Positions 1-10,548 of a DNA stretch of 64,000 nt are shown here, one piece after another. The notes under the pieces were generated by a model. That model did not search any database. It worked only from the letters and a program-made list of their open reading frames with translations, and had not been told where the DNA came from. Every line of letters starts with the position of its first letter. Positions within the stretch are counted from its first letter, which is position 1. The stretch comes from Massilia agri (GTDB lineage: Bacteria; Pseudomonadota; Gammaproteobacteria; Burkholderiales; Burkholderiaceae_D), in assembly GCF_024753255.1 (NCBI RefSeq), contig NZ_JANUHA010000011.1:106890-170889 (forward strand), written 5' to 3'. The translations under genes were made by a program, and so were the position numbers.

Positions 1-368
1 CGCCGCGCCAGGGCGCGGATGCGCGCCACCAGTTCCACGGTGGCGAAGGGCTTGACCAGGTAGTCGTCGGCGCCGGATTCGAGCCCCCGCACCCGATCCT
101 CGACGGCGTCGCGGGCGGTCAGCAGGAGGACCGGCAGCCGGCTGCCGCGGGCACGCAGGCGGCGCAGCACCTCGAAGCCGTCGATGCCGGGCAGGCCGAT
201 GTCGAGGACGAGGACGGCGTGTACGCCGGGGTTTGCCGCCTGCAGGCGCGCGTCGGCGGCGAGGCCGTCGCGCAGCAGCTCGACCTGCATGTCCTGCACC
301 TGCAGGGCGCGGACCAGCCCATCGGCCAGCACGGCATCGTCTTCGACCAGCAGGAGCGGCAGGGGCAT
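1..368 (-). CDS. Response regulator, OmpR/QseB type (C-terminus beyond window)
   Basis: The N-terminal 122 or so residues are a CheY-like receiver domain. The acidic pair D10/D11, phosphoacceptor D56 (in LVLDIGLPG), T84 and K106 (in DYLVKPF) are all present. The phosphorylated form would control DNA binding through a C-terminal winged helix that lies outside the window. The sequence resembles QseB/PmrA/TctD regulators. The start is the ATG at 366-368, which places the receiver motifs at their usual positions. The partner kinase is probably the next gene beyond the window edge. The target genes cannot be read from this fragment. Confidence 0.85.
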   Translation of the reverse strand, partial: MPLPLLLVEDDAVLADGLVRALQVQDMQVELLRDGLAADARLQAANPGVHAVLVLDIGLPGIDGFEVLRRLRARGSRLPVLLLTARDAVEDRVRGLESGADDYLVKPFATVELVARIRALAR

Positions 369-625
369 CGGCGCAAGGGGGAAAGTGAAAGGCCCATTAT
401 GCGCGATTTAATTGCCTGAGCCAAACAAAAAGAGATATCAGAACGACATCTCTCCAGTAGGACTGGGCTGACAAGAGACCATGGGGCAAGCCTACACAGG
501 GGCGACTGCCAGTCTTATGTTCGGCAACGGACTATAGCTTTAATGTACACACATCGCGATGAGGCAAAGAAAAACAGCCGCATGGATCGCCCCCCGATGC
601 ACGTTAGAGATAAAGAGGACAACAA

Positions 626-1426
626 ATGAACAACACTCAACTTGGTGGTACGCAGAAACTGCAACACAAGATTCCAGCCACGAGTGAGACTGTGAAATCC
701 GCGTCCCGCCCCGTTGTCAGCTATAGCGGCACCCAGCAGAACGAACTGCTCGGCGCCCTCCCCCGCCAAGACCTGGAAACCCTGTTCGAGCACCTGGAAC
801 TCGTCCCTCTGCCATTCGGCAAGGAGTTGTTCGAGTATGGCAGCAAATTGGAATACGTGTATTTTCCGACCACGGCAATCGTGTCGCTGCTGTATGTGAT
901 GGAAGACGGCGCCACCACCGAGATCGCGGTGGTCGGCCACGAAGGCGCGGTCGGCGTGTCGCTGTTCATGGGCGAACGCGCCACCTGCAGCGCCGTGGTG
1001 CAGAGCGCCGGCTACGGCTACCGCCTGAAAACCCAGTACCTGCGTGACGCCTTCAACCGCGGCGGCGCCCTGCCCCAGCTCTTGATGCGCTACACCAACG
1101 CCCTGTTCGCCCAGATGGCGCAGAACGCCGTCGGCGGCCGCCACAGCTCGATCGAGCAGAAACTGTGCCGCTGGCTGCTGGACCGCCTGGACCGCTCGGC
1201 CAGCAACGAGCTGAAAGTGACCCAGGAACTCATCTCGATCATGCTGGGTGTGCGCCGTGAAAGCATCACCGCCGCCGCCGGCAAGCTGCAGGATGAAGGC
1301 CTGATCCAGTACCGCCGCGGCAATATCACCGTGCTGGACCGTGCGGGCCTGGAAGAATACGCCGGAGAATGCTACAAGGTCGCGAAGTCGGAATACGACC
1401 GCCTGCTCATGGATGTGGCGCGTTGA
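626..1426 (+). CDS. Crp/Fnr-family transcriptional regulator
   Basis: This 266-residue protein has a cyclic-nucleotide-binding-like jelly roll at about residues 48-150 and a C-terminal winged helix at about 195-245 (helix with LGVRRESITAAAGKL). It lacks the N-terminal cysteines of oxygen-sensing FNR, so it is not an Fe-S sensor. It also lacks a clear Crp-type cAMP-contact signature. An AGAGGA Shine-Dalgarno lies just upstream of the ATG at 626. Proteins of this type are common in Oxalobacteraceae, but their effector is usually unknown. The 3' end overlaps the convergent histidine kinase gene by 20 bp. Target genes are not evident. Confidence 0.85.
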   Translation: MNNTQLGGTQKLQHKIPATSETVKSASRPVVSYSGTQQNELLGALPRQDLETLFEHLELVPLPFGKELFEYGSKLEYVYFPTTAIVSLLYVMEDGATTEIAVVGHEGAVGVSLFMGERATCSAVVQSAGYGYRLKTQYLRDAFNRGGALPQLLMRYTNALFAQMAQNAVGGRHSSIEQKLCRWLLDRLDRSASNELKVTQELISIMLGVRRESITAAAGKLQDEGLIQYRRGNITVLDRAGLEEYAGECYKVAKSEYDRLLMDVAR

Positions 1427-2951
1427 TCGGCGACTCGCCGGCCACCATCGGGTTGGCCGGCGGTTTTGCTGAAAGGCCGCTCGACGCCGTCCCCGGCAAA
1501 CCCGGTGGCGGCGTTGTCGTTTCAAGGCCAGGCGCGATGGACGGAGCGCTCGCCGCCCCCTCGCCTCCCGGCGCCGCCTTCGGCAGCCAGGCGCGCACGC
1601 AGGTGCCGACATTGTTCACGCCGCGCGTCACGCTGAGCGTACCGCCCAGCAGCAGCGCACGTTCGCGCATGCCCAGCAGGCCATGCGACTTCGACTTGGC
1701 CATGGCGTCCGGCGGGATGCCGATGCCGTCGTCCGTGATTTCGAGGTCCCAGCCGTCCGGCTCGCGGGTCAGGTTGACGATCACGGAGCGCGCCTTCGCA
1801 TACTTGGCGATATTGTTCAGGGCTTCCTGGGTGACACGGAACAGCGCGATCGCCTGCATGGGGCCGGCCGCATCGGCCTCGTGGTCGATCAGGGCGTCGC
1901 AGTCGAGGGCCGTGACGCGCGCGTAATCGGCGCAATAACTCTGCAAGGCGGCCGACAGGCCCATATTGTCGAGCAGACTCGGACGCAGGTTCTCGATGAT
2001 GCGGCGCTTGAGCTGGACCGTGTCGACCAGGGTCCTGCGGGCGCGGCCCAGCATCGTGACCAGTTCCGGGTGGCTGCCCTTCAGTCGTTCGCTGACCGAG
2101 CTCATGTCCATGCCGATCGCGGTGAGGTTCGCCCCCATCTCGTCGTGCAGTTCGCGCGCCAGGCGCGACTTCTCTTCTTCCGAGACGCGGATCAGGTGGC
2201 GCGACAGCACCGACAGCTGCTCGGTACGCTCGGCCACGATGGCTTCCAGGCTGTCGTTGGTCTGCTGCAGCGCGCGCTCGGCTTCGAGGCGCAGGCCGAA
2301 GCTGCGCTGCACCAGGTTATAGAAGAGCAGGATGACGAGGATGGCGGCGGCATTGATGCCCACGCCCGACAGCACGGTACGGCGCGACTGCTCATAGAAG
2401 GCGGCGGTGCGCGCGGCCAGCAGTTCGTTCTGCTCGCGTGTCATGATCACGACCTGCAGGCGGATCTCGTCCATCTCGCCGCGCGCATCGGCCGCCGCCG
2501 AGATGGCGACGATGTCGACCAGGCCGCCCTGGCGGTAAACTTCGAGCGACTGGTGCATGAGGCCGAGCTTCTTCTGCACGAGCGAGCGCAGCTGGGCCAG
2601 GTTGCGGGTCTGCGAGGGGCTGTCGGCCAGCAGCACGCTCAGTGCGCGCAGCTGGTTGTCGATCTGCTGGGGCGCTTCGCGCAGTGCGCCGAGGTTGACT
2701 TCCGAACCCGACAGAAAATAGCCGCGCAAGCCGCTTTCGGCATCGGTCACGAGCAGGTTCAGGTACTGGAGTTCGTCGGAAACCCGCGCGGTCTGGGCCT
2801 GCAGGGCATTCGCCGAGCGCAGGTCGTCGAGGTTCCGGATGAGGAAGACGCCATTGATGACGAGGATGATCACGCACGCCACGCACAGCAAGGTCTTGGA
2901 GAGCGGCAAACCGCGCAACCGCTTGCCGTCGAAGGCAGTGGAAAAGTACAT
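1407..2951 (-). CDS. Membrane sensor histidine kinase, CHASE3-like sensor, NarX-type core
   Basis: About 514 residues. TM helices near residues 19-40 and 195-215 flank a periplasmic helical CHASE3-like sensor. A coiled-coil linker leads to a HisKA_3 dimerization helix with phospho-acceptor His at about 269 (ARELHDEMG). A HATPase domain follows (N box FRVTQEALNNIAKYAK, G box DDGIGIPP). The ATG at 2951 is chosen because AAAGGAAG sits just upstream; a TTG six codons earlier is the alternative. The roughly 50-residue Pro/Ala-rich tail overlaps the end of the Crp-like gene. The LuxR-type regulator encoded just upstream on the same strand is the likely partner. Confidence 0.88.
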   Translation of the reverse strand: MYFSTAFDGKRLRGLPLSKTLLCVACVIILVINGVFLIRNLDDLRSANALQAQTARVSDELQYLNLLVTDAESGLRGYFLSGSEVNLGALREAPQQIDNQLRALSVLLADSPSQTRNLAQLRSLVQKKLGLMHQSLEVYRQGGLVDIVAISAAADARGEMDEIRLQVVIMTREQNELLAARTAAFYEQSRRTVLSGVGINAAAILVILLFYNLVQRSFGLRLEAERALQQTNDSLEAIVAERTEQLSVLSRHLIRVSEEEKSRLARELHDEMGANLTAIGMDMSSVSERLKGSHPELVTMLGRARRTLVDTVQLKRRIIENLRPSLLDNMGLSAALQSYCADYARVTALDCDALIDHEADAAGPMQAIALFRVTQEALNNIAKYAKARSVIVNLTREPDGWDLEITDDGIGIPPDAMAKSKSHGLLGMRERALLLGGTLSVTRGVNNVGTCVRAWLPKAAPGGEGAASAPSIAPGLETTTPPPGLPGTASSGLSAKPPANPMVAGESPINAPHP

Positions 2952-3238
2952 GGGCTTCCTTTCGCGCAACTGATGCCGTCCGGGGGATTATAGTCGCGTT
3001 AGCGAAATGTTGCACCGCCGCGAAGGTGGAATTCACGGTTGGGTTGCATACAGGTCACAGCGCTTTCCCGCGGAAAAGCAAGAGCATTGCACTGGCGCCT
3101 CGCCTGCACAGCAGGCATCGAGGGCAGTATGCACCTGTTGCGCCGTCAATACAAGCGGCAGTGCAGGCGGCAGGACGAAAGGAAGAGGAAAAGGCACAGG
3201 CGCGTCCGCGGCGAAGGCGGCGGACGCGATGGGACAGC

Positions 3239-3871
3239 TCAGTCGAGCAGGTTGTTCTTCATGGCGTAATAGGTCAGGTCGCTGTTCGACTGCAGGCCCA
3301 TTTTTTCCATGATGCGGGTACGGTAGGTGGACACCGTCTTGATCGACAGCGACAGCGCATTGCCGATGTCGGACACGGTCGCGCCCTTGGCCAGGCGCAG
3401 GAAGACCTGGAACTCGCGGTCCGACAGCTCGGTGTGCAATGCGGTATTCGGATCGCGGTCGAAGCTCTGGGCAAGCAGTTCGCCCACAGTCGAGCTCACG
3501 TAACGGCGGCCCTGGTACACGGTGCGCACGGCGGTCTTGAGCTCATCCGCTTCGCATTCCTTGTTGAGGTAGCCGTTCGCGCCCATCTTGAAGAGATTGA
3601 GCGCGTACTGCTGCGCCGGATAACCGGACAGGATCAGCACCGGCAGATTGGGCTGGCCCTGGCGGATGGTGCGCAGGATGTCGATGCCGCTCTGGTCCGG
3701 CATCGCGATGTCGAGCAGGAGCACGTCGCAAATCTCGCGGCGCGCGATGTCGAGGGCTTCCCGCCCGGTGGCGCCTTCGGCGACGACTTCGAATTCGCCC
3801 GACGACGAGAAAATCTGCTTGAACCCTGCTCGAACTATTTGGTGATCGTCACAAATGGCAACGCGTATCAT
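3239..3871 (-). CDS. Response regulator, NarL/UvrY type (receiver + LuxR HTH)
   Basis: This 210-residue protein has an N-terminal receiver domain (D8/D9, phosphoacceptor D54 in LLLDIAMPD, S/T and K switch residues). Its C-terminal LuxR-type helix-turn-helix runs from about residue 145 (LSDREFQVFLRLAKGATVSD and SLSIKTVSTYRTRI). The length and layout match FixJ/NarL and BarA-UvrY regulators. It is encoded upstream of, and on the same strand as, the HisKA_3 kinase, the usual partner type for this regulator class. About 287 bp separate the two genes, so they may have separate promoters. Regulated genes are not identifiable. Confidence 0.9.
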   Translation of the reverse strand: MIRVAICDDHQIVRAGFKQIFSSSGEFEVVAEGATGREALDIARREICDVLLLDIAMPDQSGIDILRTIRQGQPNLPVLILSGYPAQQYALNLFKMGANGYLNKECEADELKTAVRTVYQGRRYVSSTVGELLAQSFDRDPNTALHTELSDREFQVFLRLAKGATVSDIGNALSLSIKTVSTYRTRIMEKMGLQSNSDLTYYAMKNNLLD

Positions 3872-4124
3872 TGTCTTCCCTTAAATTTTCCTGTGCAGGA
3901 AAGTGCCAGGTCCGTCTCCACGCCCCGGCTTGCATGCGTTGATGTCAGCATGACCGCAGGTGACATTCTAACACTACGGCGCAGCGCATCAAGGCGCACA
4001 CTTGCTGAGTTTGCATTACATGCAGCGGAGGTAGTCGTCCCGCGCGCAAGGCGCCGCGTGACGGACCCGAATCAATGGAGGTGATGAAGCTGCGAGTGCT
4101 TGTCCGCCCTGGCCGGGCAGCCCC

Positions 4125-4541
4125 TCAGGCGACGCTGGCGCCCTGTCGCAGCAGCGCCAGGATGTCCAGCAACTCGGCCCGCACCTGCTCGACGTCGATG
4201 CTTGGCGCGGCGGGCGCCGGCGCCGGGATGTGCGTGAGCTCGTCCGGTTCCGGGATCTCGTGGCCGCGGCCGTCGAGACGATTACGGGCGCCGCTGATGG
4301 TGAAGCCCTGCTCGTAGAGCAGCTCGCGGATACGCCGTATCAGCAGCACTTCATGGTGCTGGTAGTAGCGGCGGTTGCCGCGGCGCTTGACCGGCTTAAG
4401 CTGGGTAAATTCCTGCTCCCAATAGCGCAGCACGTGCGGTTTCACACCGCACAGCTCGCTTACTTCGCCGATCGTGAAATAACGCTTGGCCGGGATCGGC
4501 GGCAGCACGGCCGGCTCAGGTTTGTTCGGTCGATCAGTCAT
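4125..4541 (-). CDS. MerR-family transcriptional regulator
   Basis: This 138-residue protein begins with a proline-rich leader and then a MerR winged helix at about residues 20-90 (FTIGEVSELCGVKPHVLRYWEQEF). A Pro/Ala linker and a short C-terminal helix follow. It has no cysteine effector-binding loop of the metal-sensing type. It sits 7 bp downstream of ihfA, which is the standard place for this MerR-like gene at the end of the pheST-ihfA cluster in beta- and gammaproteobacteria. The family's function is poorly known. I looked for the tRNA-Pro that often follows and did not find one. Confidence 0.9.
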   Translation of the reverse strand: MTDRPNKPEPAVLPPIPAKRYFTIGEVSELCGVKPHVLRYWEQEFTQLKPVKRRGNRRYYQHHEVLLIRRIRELLYEQGFTISGARNRLDGRGHEIPEPDELTHIPAPAPAAPSIDVEQVRAELLDILALLRQGASVA

Positions 4542-4548
4542 CTAGCAC

Positions 4549-4974
4549 TCAGGCAGCACGTGCCAGCGAGTTACCTGGTGGATTGGTTTCCTCAACCATT
4601 CCCTTGAGTTTCTGGCTGGCGTGGAAAGTCACGACGCGGCGCGCCGTGATGGGGATCTCTTCCCCGGTTTTCGGGTTGCGACCCGGCCGCTGCGGCTTGT
4701 CGCGCAACTGGAAGTTGCCGAAGCCCGACAGCTTGACCGCTTCGCCGCGTTCGAGCGCGTTGCGGATCTCGTCGAAGAAGGTTTCGACCATGTCCTTGGC
4801 TTCGCGCTTGTTCAGGCCGACCTGCTCGAACAGCAGCTCGGCCAGCTCGGCCTTGGTCAGGGTCGGCAGTTCCTTTTCCGCTTCCTTCCGCACCCGCGCG
4901 ACCTGCATCGCGCGGTGCAGATCGGCCGCCAGCGCTTCCTGGAACACGGCCGAATCAACGTCGTTGTTATTAAT
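4549..4974 (-). CDS. ihfA: Integration host factor subunit alpha (probable AUU start)
   Basis: IHF-alpha pairs with IHF-beta to bend DNA at promoters, origins and recombination sites. The core ([49 protein letters not shown]) is canonical. It carries an N-terminal extension of about 40 residues compared with the 99-residue E. coli protein. In this frame an upstream TAG is followed by ATT, GTG (4947) and ATG (4908) as possible starts. Only the ATT at 4972-4974 has a good Shine-Dalgarno (AAGGTAGGG, 7-12 nt away), so I call 141 residues from ATT. A start at 4947 is the conventional alternative. It follows pheT by 56 bp. Confidence 0.93.
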   Translation of the reverse strand: MNNNDVDSAVFQEALAADLHRAMQVARVRKEAEKELPTLTKAELAELLFEQVGLNKREAKDMVETFFDEIRNALERGEAVKLSGFGNFQLRDKPQRPGRNPKTGEEIPITARRVVTFHASQKLKGMVEETNPPGNSLARAA

Positions 4975-4981
4975 TTTGAAG

Positions 4982-4990
4982 CCCTACCTT
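4982..4990 (-). promoter_or_regulatory. Shine-Dalgarno supporting the ATT start of ihfA
   Basis: AAGGTAGGG on the minus strand lies 7-12 nt before the ATT at 4972-4974. Neither the in-frame GTG at 4947 nor the ATG at 4908 has a comparable purine-rich stretch. Confidence 0.55.
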
Positions 4991-5013
4991 CAAGTGAAAC
5001 GATGTTTTGGAAC

Positions 5014-5031
5014 GCGATGCCGAGGCATCGC
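5014..5031 (-). other. Hairpin at the pheT/ihfA junction
   Basis: Perfect 8-bp inverted arms, GCGATGCC and GGCATCGC, are separated by two bases. As RNA this would be a 7-bp stem with a CUCG loop. It begins at the pheT stop codon and lies about 40 nt before the ihfA start. There is no T-run, so it is not an intrinsic terminator. It could stabilise mRNA or affect ihfA translation. Confidence 0.4.
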
Positions 5032-7457
5032 TATGCACGCAGCTTGGCGCCGACTTTTTGTTCCGCCGCACGGGCAATCGCAGCCATGATGGCGTCGACC
5101 GCATCGTCCTGCAGCGTCGATTGAGTATCTTGCAAGGTGAAGCGGAAAGCAAGGCTTTTTTCATCCGTCTCCAGTCCTTTGCCGCGATATTCATCAAACA
5201 AAACAACGGCTTGCACGATCTTGCCCGCCGGATTCGAAGCGAGCTCGGCATGGAAGGTGTCCAGCACATCCTGGGCGGCGACGCCCTGCTTCACCACCAG
5301 CGCCAGGTCACGTGTGGCGCCCGGGAACTTCGAGATCTCGGCATAGCTCGGCACGGCGCGAAGGCAGAGGGCCTCGGCGTCGACTTCGAACAGCACCGGC
5401 GCCTGCGGCAGGTCGTACTTCTGCAGCCAGCGCGGGTGCAGTTCGCCGATGAAGCCGATGCGCTTGCCGTCCAGCTCGACGAAGGCGCTGCGGCCCGGGT
5501 GCAGTGCCGGGTGCTCGCCCTTCACGAAGCGCAGGGTGGCGGGTGCGAACAGCGCCTCCAGGTCGGCCTTGACGTCGAAGAAGTCGACCGCGCGGGTCTT
5601 CTCGCCCCACTGCTCGTCAAGCGCCGGTCCGTAGGCGATGGCGGCGACGCGTTTCGGCTGGTCGTAGCCGGCGATGGCCAGCGGACCGTCCTGGGTGTCC
5701 GGGTTGCGGTGGAAGACCGCGCCGATCTCGAACACGCGGACGCGGCCGGCCTTGCGGTTGACGTTGTAGCGCACATTGGCCAGCAGGCTGCCCACCAGGT
5801 TCGAGCGCATCACGCTCAGCTGGCTGGCGATCGGGTTCTGCAGGCGGATCGGGGCGTCGTTGCCGGCGAAGTCCTGCTCCCACACGGCTTCCACGAAGCT
5901 CATGTTGACCACTTCCTGGTAGCCGATGTCGGCCAGCTGGTGGCGGATCGCGAACAGGGAGCGGGTGTTTTCCGGCTCGATCAGCATGGCGCTCGGGGCC
6001 ACCGGCGGATTGGCCGGAATGTTCTCGAAGCCGTAGACACGCGCGACTTCCTCGATCAGGTCTTCCTCGATCTCGATGTCGAAGCGGTACGATGGCGAGG
6101 TCACATGGAACACGCCATTCGCGTGGGTGAACGGCAGCTGCAGGCGGGTGAAGATGTCGGCCACGATTTCGTCGGTCAGCGGCACGCCGATCACCTTGGC
6201 GGCGCGCGCGGTGCGCATGGCAACCGGTTTCGGCTGCGGCAGGTTCACCGACTGATCGTCCACCGGGCCCACTTTCGTCTCCGGCGTGCCGCAGATCTCG
6301 ACGATCAGGGAGGTGATGCGCTCGATGTGCTCGACCGTGGTCGCATAGTCGACGCCGCGCTCGAAGCGGTGCGCCGCGTCGGTCGAGAAGTTGTACTTGC
6401 GGGCGCGGCCCTGGATGGCGCTCGGCCACCAGAATGCGGCTTCCAGGTAGATGTCGGTGGTGTCGAGCGTCACGGCGGTCGAGTCGCCGCCCATGATGCC
6501 GGCCAGCGATTCGATTTCCTTGTCGTCGGCGATCACGCCGACCCACTCGTCGACCTCGATGGTGTTGCCGTTCAGGAGCTTCAAGGTTTCGCCCTTCTTG
6601 CCCCAGCGGACATCCAGCCCCCCGTGGATCTTGGCCAGGTCGAAGACGTGCGAAGGACGGCCGACTTCGAGCATCACGTAGTTCGAGATGTCGACCAGGG
6701 CCGACACCGAACGCTGGCCGCTGCGCTCGAGGCGGCGCTTCATCCACTCGGGCGTGGCGGCGCGCGCGTTCAGGCCACGGATGACGCGGCCCGAGAAGCG
6801 GCCGCACAGGCTAGGGGCCGAGATCTTCACCGGCAGGATTTCGTCCGTCGTCACCGGCACGAGGCGGGTGGTGGGCACGTGCAGCGGCGTGCCGGTCAGG
6901 GCCGAGACTTCACGCGCCACGCCCAGCACCGACAGGCAGTCCGCCTTGTTCGGGGTCAGCTTGATGGTGAACTTCAGGTCGTTCAGGCCGAGGTAATCAC
7001 GGATGTTCGTGCCGACCGGCGCGTCTTCCGGCAGCTCCATCAGGCCGCTGCTCTCTTCCGAGATCTTCAGTTCCTTGGCCGAGCACATCATGCCTTGCGA
7101 CTCGACGCCGCGCAGCTTGCCGACCTTGATTTCAAACGGTTTGCCATCGGCGCCCGGCGGCAGCACGGCGCCCGCCTTGGCGCAGATCGCCTTCATCCCC
7201 GCGCGCACGTTCGGCGCGCCGCAGACGATGTTCAGCAGCGTGCCGGTGCCCACGTCGACCTGGCAGACGTTCAGGCGGTCGGCGTCCGGGTGCTTGGCCA
7301 CTTCCTTGACTTCGGCGACCACCACGTTCGAGAACGGCGGGGCGACGGGCTCGACTTCCTCGACTTCGAGGCCGGACATGGTAAGCAGGTGGGAGAGCTC
7401 GTCCGAAGTCATCTTCGGATCGACCATGGAACGGAGCCAGTTTTCAGAGAATTGCAT
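5031..7457 (-). CDS. pheT: Phenylalanyl-tRNA synthetase beta subunit
   Basis: This 808-residue protein is full length for bacterial PheT, which forms the alpha2-beta2 PheRS that charges tRNA-Phe. The N-terminus ([12 protein letters not shown]) leads into the EMAP/OB tRNA-binding domain at about residues 40-150 ([14 protein letters not shown]). B3/B4 editing, B5 and catalytic-like domains follow. The C-terminal FDX-ACB anticodon-binding domain starts near residue 715 ([14 protein letters not shown]). It is 29 bp downstream of pheS and 56 bp upstream of ihfA, so the three are probably co-transcribed. Nothing is truncated. Confidence 0.98.
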   Translation of the reverse strand: MQFSENWLRSMVDPKMTSDELSHLLTMSGLEVEEVEPVAPPFSNVVVAEVKEVAKHPDADRLNVCQVDVGTGTLLNIVCGAPNVRAGMKAICAKAGAVLPPGADGKPFEIKVGKLRGVESQGMMCSAKELKISEESSGLMELPEDAPVGTNIRDYLGLNDLKFTIKLTPNKADCLSVLGVAREVSALTGTPLHVPTTRLVPVTTDEILPVKISAPSLCGRFSGRVIRGLNARAATPEWMKRRLERSGQRSVSALVDISNYVMLEVGRPSHVFDLAKIHGGLDVRWGKKGETLKLLNGNTIEVDEWVGVIADDKEIESLAGIMGGDSTAVTLDTTDIYLEAAFWWPSAIQGRARKYNFSTDAAHRFERGVDYATTVEHIERITSLIVEICGTPETKVGPVDDQSVNLPQPKPVAMRTARAAKVIGVPLTDEIVADIFTRLQLPFTHANGVFHVTSPSYRFDIEIEEDLIEEVARVYGFENIPANPPVAPSAMLIEPENTRSLFAIRHQLADIGYQEVVNMSFVEAVWEQDFAGNDAPIRLQNPIASQLSVMRSNLVGSLLANVRYNVNRKAGRVRVFEIGAVFHRNPDTQDGPLAIAGYDQPKRVAAIAYGPALDEQWGEKTRAVDFFDVKADLEALFAPATLRFVKGEHPALHPGRSAFVELDGKRIGFIGELHPRWLQKYDLPQAPVLFEVDAEALCLRAVPSYAEISKFPGATRDLALVVKQGVAAQDVLDTFHAELASNPAGKIVQAVVLFDEYRGKGLETDEKSLAFRFTLQDTQSTLQDDAVDAIMAAIARAAEQKVGAKLRA

Positions 7458-7486
7458 ATTCTTTGCCTTCTTCTAACGTCGAGGTA

Positions 7487-8626
<1,140 letters not shown>

Positions 8627-8638
8627 CTAACTGACTGA

Positions 8639-8998
8639 TTAGGCAGCCAGCTTGGCCTTGGCGGCGGTGACAATCGCGGCAAATGCCGGCTTGTCGTGCA
8701 CAGCCATGTCGGCCAGGACTTTACGGTCCAGTTCAATTCCGGACTTCTTCAGGCCGTTCATGAAGGCGCTGTAGGTCATACCGTGCGAACGCGATGCTGC
8801 GTTGATACGGGTGATCCACAGGGCGCGGAAGACGCGCTTCTTGTTACGACGGTCGCGGTAGGCGTACTGGCCAGCGCGCATGACTGCTTGCTTGGCAATA
8901 CGGAATACCTTGCTGCGACGGCCGCGGTAGCCTTTAGCAAGTTCAAGGACCTTCTTGTGACGGGCACGTGCAGTAACCCCACGTTTTACTCGAGGCAT
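8639..8998 (-). CDS. rplT: 50S ribosomal protein L20
   Basis: This 119-residue protein has the usual L20 length. It is very basic, with the N-terminal arm [16 protein letters not shown] followed by [19 protein letters not shown] and [12 protein letters not shown]20 is needed for early assembly of the large ribosomal subunit and binds 23S rRNA. In enterobacteria it represses its own operon. It lies 30 bp downstream of rpmI. Whether the leader of this operon has an L20 binding site cannot be judged by eye. Confidence 0.98.
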   Translation of the reverse strand: MPRVKRGVTARARHKKVLELAKGYRGRRSKVFRIAKQAVMRAGQYAYRDRRNKKRVFRALWITRINAASRSHGMTYSAFMNGLKKSGIELDRKVLADMAVHDKPAFAAIVTAAKAKLAA

Positions 8999-9028
8999 GG
9001 TAGCTCCCTTTGTAGATGATTAGTGAGA

Positions 9029-9226
9029 TTAAGCGGAAGGCATCATGCGGTAGACGCTCGTCACGTCCGATGCATTGATGTTACGGGTGCCGCGCAGTTG
9101 ACGCTTGTTTTTGGTGGTCTTCTTGGTCAGGATGTGACGCTTGAACGCCATACCCGACTTGACGGTACCACCCGGACGCACGCGAAAACGCTTCTTCGCG
9201 GAGCTTTTGGTTTTCATTTTTGGCAT
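9029..9226 (-). CDS. rpmI: 50S ribosomal protein L35
   Basis: This 65-residue basic protein matches the normal length of L35. It begins [16 protein letters not shown] and ends in [10 protein letters not shown]. It is the first gene of an rpmI-rplT pair. In most bacteria it directly follows infC. Here infC ends about 1.4 kb upstream and a gene on the opposite strand lies between, so rpmI probably depends on a promoter inside 9227-9519. Confidence 0.98.
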   Translation of the reverse strand: MPKMKTKSSAKKRFRVRPGGTVKSGMAFKRHILTKKTTKNKRQLRGTRNINASDVTSVYRMMPSA

Positions 9227-9275
9227 AGTATTCTGCCCTTTTATAGGCAGCCTCTATACGACAGGATTGCAGGTG

Positions 9276-9288
9276 GCGGCAACGCCGC
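9276..9288 (-). other. Small GC hairpin in the rpmI leader
   Basis: GCGGC and GCCGC arms around a three-base loop lie about 50 bases upstream of rpmI on the minus strand. They could belong to an autoregulatory leader for L20/L35, but no full L20 site can be recognised. Confidence 0.25.
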
Positions 9289-9373
9289 TCTTGGATGCCT
9301 GCTTTCACTTGTCTTGCAGCCGGCGCCACTACCATGCCGACTACAACCTGCTTTTAAAAAACAGGAATCGCAG

Positions 9374-9404
9374 ATGATAGCACAGTTTTCGCCGCAGCAT
9401 GCAA
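9374..9404 (-). promoter_or_regulatory. Possible sigma70 promoter for rpmI-rplT
   Basis: On the minus strand TTGCAT (9399-9404) is followed after 19 nt by TATCAT (9374-9379), which carries a TGC extended -10 element. The spacer is longer than ideal. This is the best candidate in the spacer for expressing rpmI now that it is separated from infC. Confidence 0.35.
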
Positions 9405-9519
9405 GCTCAGTGGCGAACAACTCGACGCACAAGGTGACCGCGAGTCTTGTCTTCACACGGTCATGGACGAGAAGCAACGGCGGGTGTAACTTGCTCTCTT
9501 TCGCGCCAAAGCACTTGCC

Positions 9520-10521
9520 ATGACCTCACACATCGTAGAAATTGACGAACAACTAAAACCTGAAACGCAACTCTATCGAACCCTTGATTTTTACGGAGCC
9601 GCAAGCATCGTAAAAGAACGTCAACTTATGTTTACGCGCGCGGACAATTTTGACGACCGCAACGAGGGAGTTGACCGACTACTTGGCCAGCTCGAAACGA
9701 GATCGTTGAATGGGATGGGTTGGAACGATCTGGAGAGCGCCAGACTGCATCACGAACGCTTTAAGCGCAGCCATTACATTAGCTGCTGGACAACACGCCG
9801 CGAATCGGTGGCAATGTGGTCCCTCTACTCTCCTGATCATTGCTCGGTAAGAGTTGAAACAACTGTGGCAGATCTTGCCGCAACCCTTACGCAGCTAGCC
9901 GAGAAATACAGTGTTACGCGCGTATCTAGCGAGAAACTAAATCAGCTGGTGACTGTAGCGACTCACGCACGCATGCAGAAAGTACTGTATCGCCCACTTG
10001 TAACGCTTTCGGATCGAATACAAAGACGCGTACGGGCGTATCGAAAAATTAAGGCGCAGCAAAAGCCAAGAGAAACACTCGCTGAAATTTTTAGCGCAGC
10101 AAATCTTCGCTACTTTCAACGCGAAGAGAAACGCAGAATATTTCTACAGCGCTCGCCGTTTTTGTTTAAGGACGAGAGCTTTCAGCATGAAGAAGAAGTG
10201 AGACTTGTTGTAAAAATTGGCGAAACAGTCTGGACCAAAGAACTACAGGAAGAACAAACATGTTTCAGCCCTGGGCATGAGTACTTCGACGCAGCCAAAA
10301 TGTCGCTCACGTTTTGGGGTGAGGTTCGGTCGACTCCCCTACCTAGTCGTGAGTACGCTTCGTGCGGAAACTTGGTGAAGTCTGTCGCTATTGACCCCCG
10401 CTGCCCGCCCCACAAAGCGAAATTCATGCGCCAGTGGTTCCTCGAAAATGGAATCCCAGTCGCAGAGTCAACTTGCTTTGGATATCTACCTTCACGCTTT
10501 GAGGAATTTCCTGAAAGCTAA
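9520..10521 (+). CDS. DUF2971-like protein inserted in the translation operon
   Basis: This 333-residue protein has the general layout of DUF2971 proteins: an N-terminal LYRTLDFYGAASIVKERQLMF stretch, a phenylalanine/aspartate segment TRADNFDDRNEG, a central YISCWTTRRESVAMWSLYS, and a conserved EEEVRL near residue 225. DUF2971 members are of unknown function and often sit in accessory or defence-associated regions. The codons are visibly AT-richer than in all neighbours, which suggests recent transfer. It lies antisense between infC and rpmI, genes that are normally adjacent. No transposase or target-site duplication is seen. The family assignment is by motif appearance only. Confidence 0.7.
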   Translation: MTSHIVEIDEQLKPETQLYRTLDFYGAASIVKERQLMFTRADNFDDRNEGVDRLLGQLETRSLNGMGWNDLESARLHHERFKRSHYISCWTTRRESVAMWSLYSPDHCSVRVETTVADLAATLTQLAEKYSVTRVSSEKLNQLVTVATHARMQKVLYRPLVTLSDRIQRRVRAYRKIKAQQKPRETLAEIFSAANLRYFQREEKRRIFLQRSPFLFKDESFQHEEEVRLVVKIGETVWTKELQEEQTCFSPGHEYFDAAKMSLTFWGEVRSTPLPSREYASCGNLVKSVAIDPRCPPHKAKFMRQWFLENGIPVAESTCFGYLPSRFEEFPES

Positions 10522-10548
10522 TACAACCCACTCTGACAGACGTACACA

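Noticed and set aside
3872..4124. Search for a tRNA-Pro after the MerR gene
   Set aside because: This position often holds tRNA-Pro in related genomes, but no GTTCGAATC-type T arm or cloverleaf is present here.
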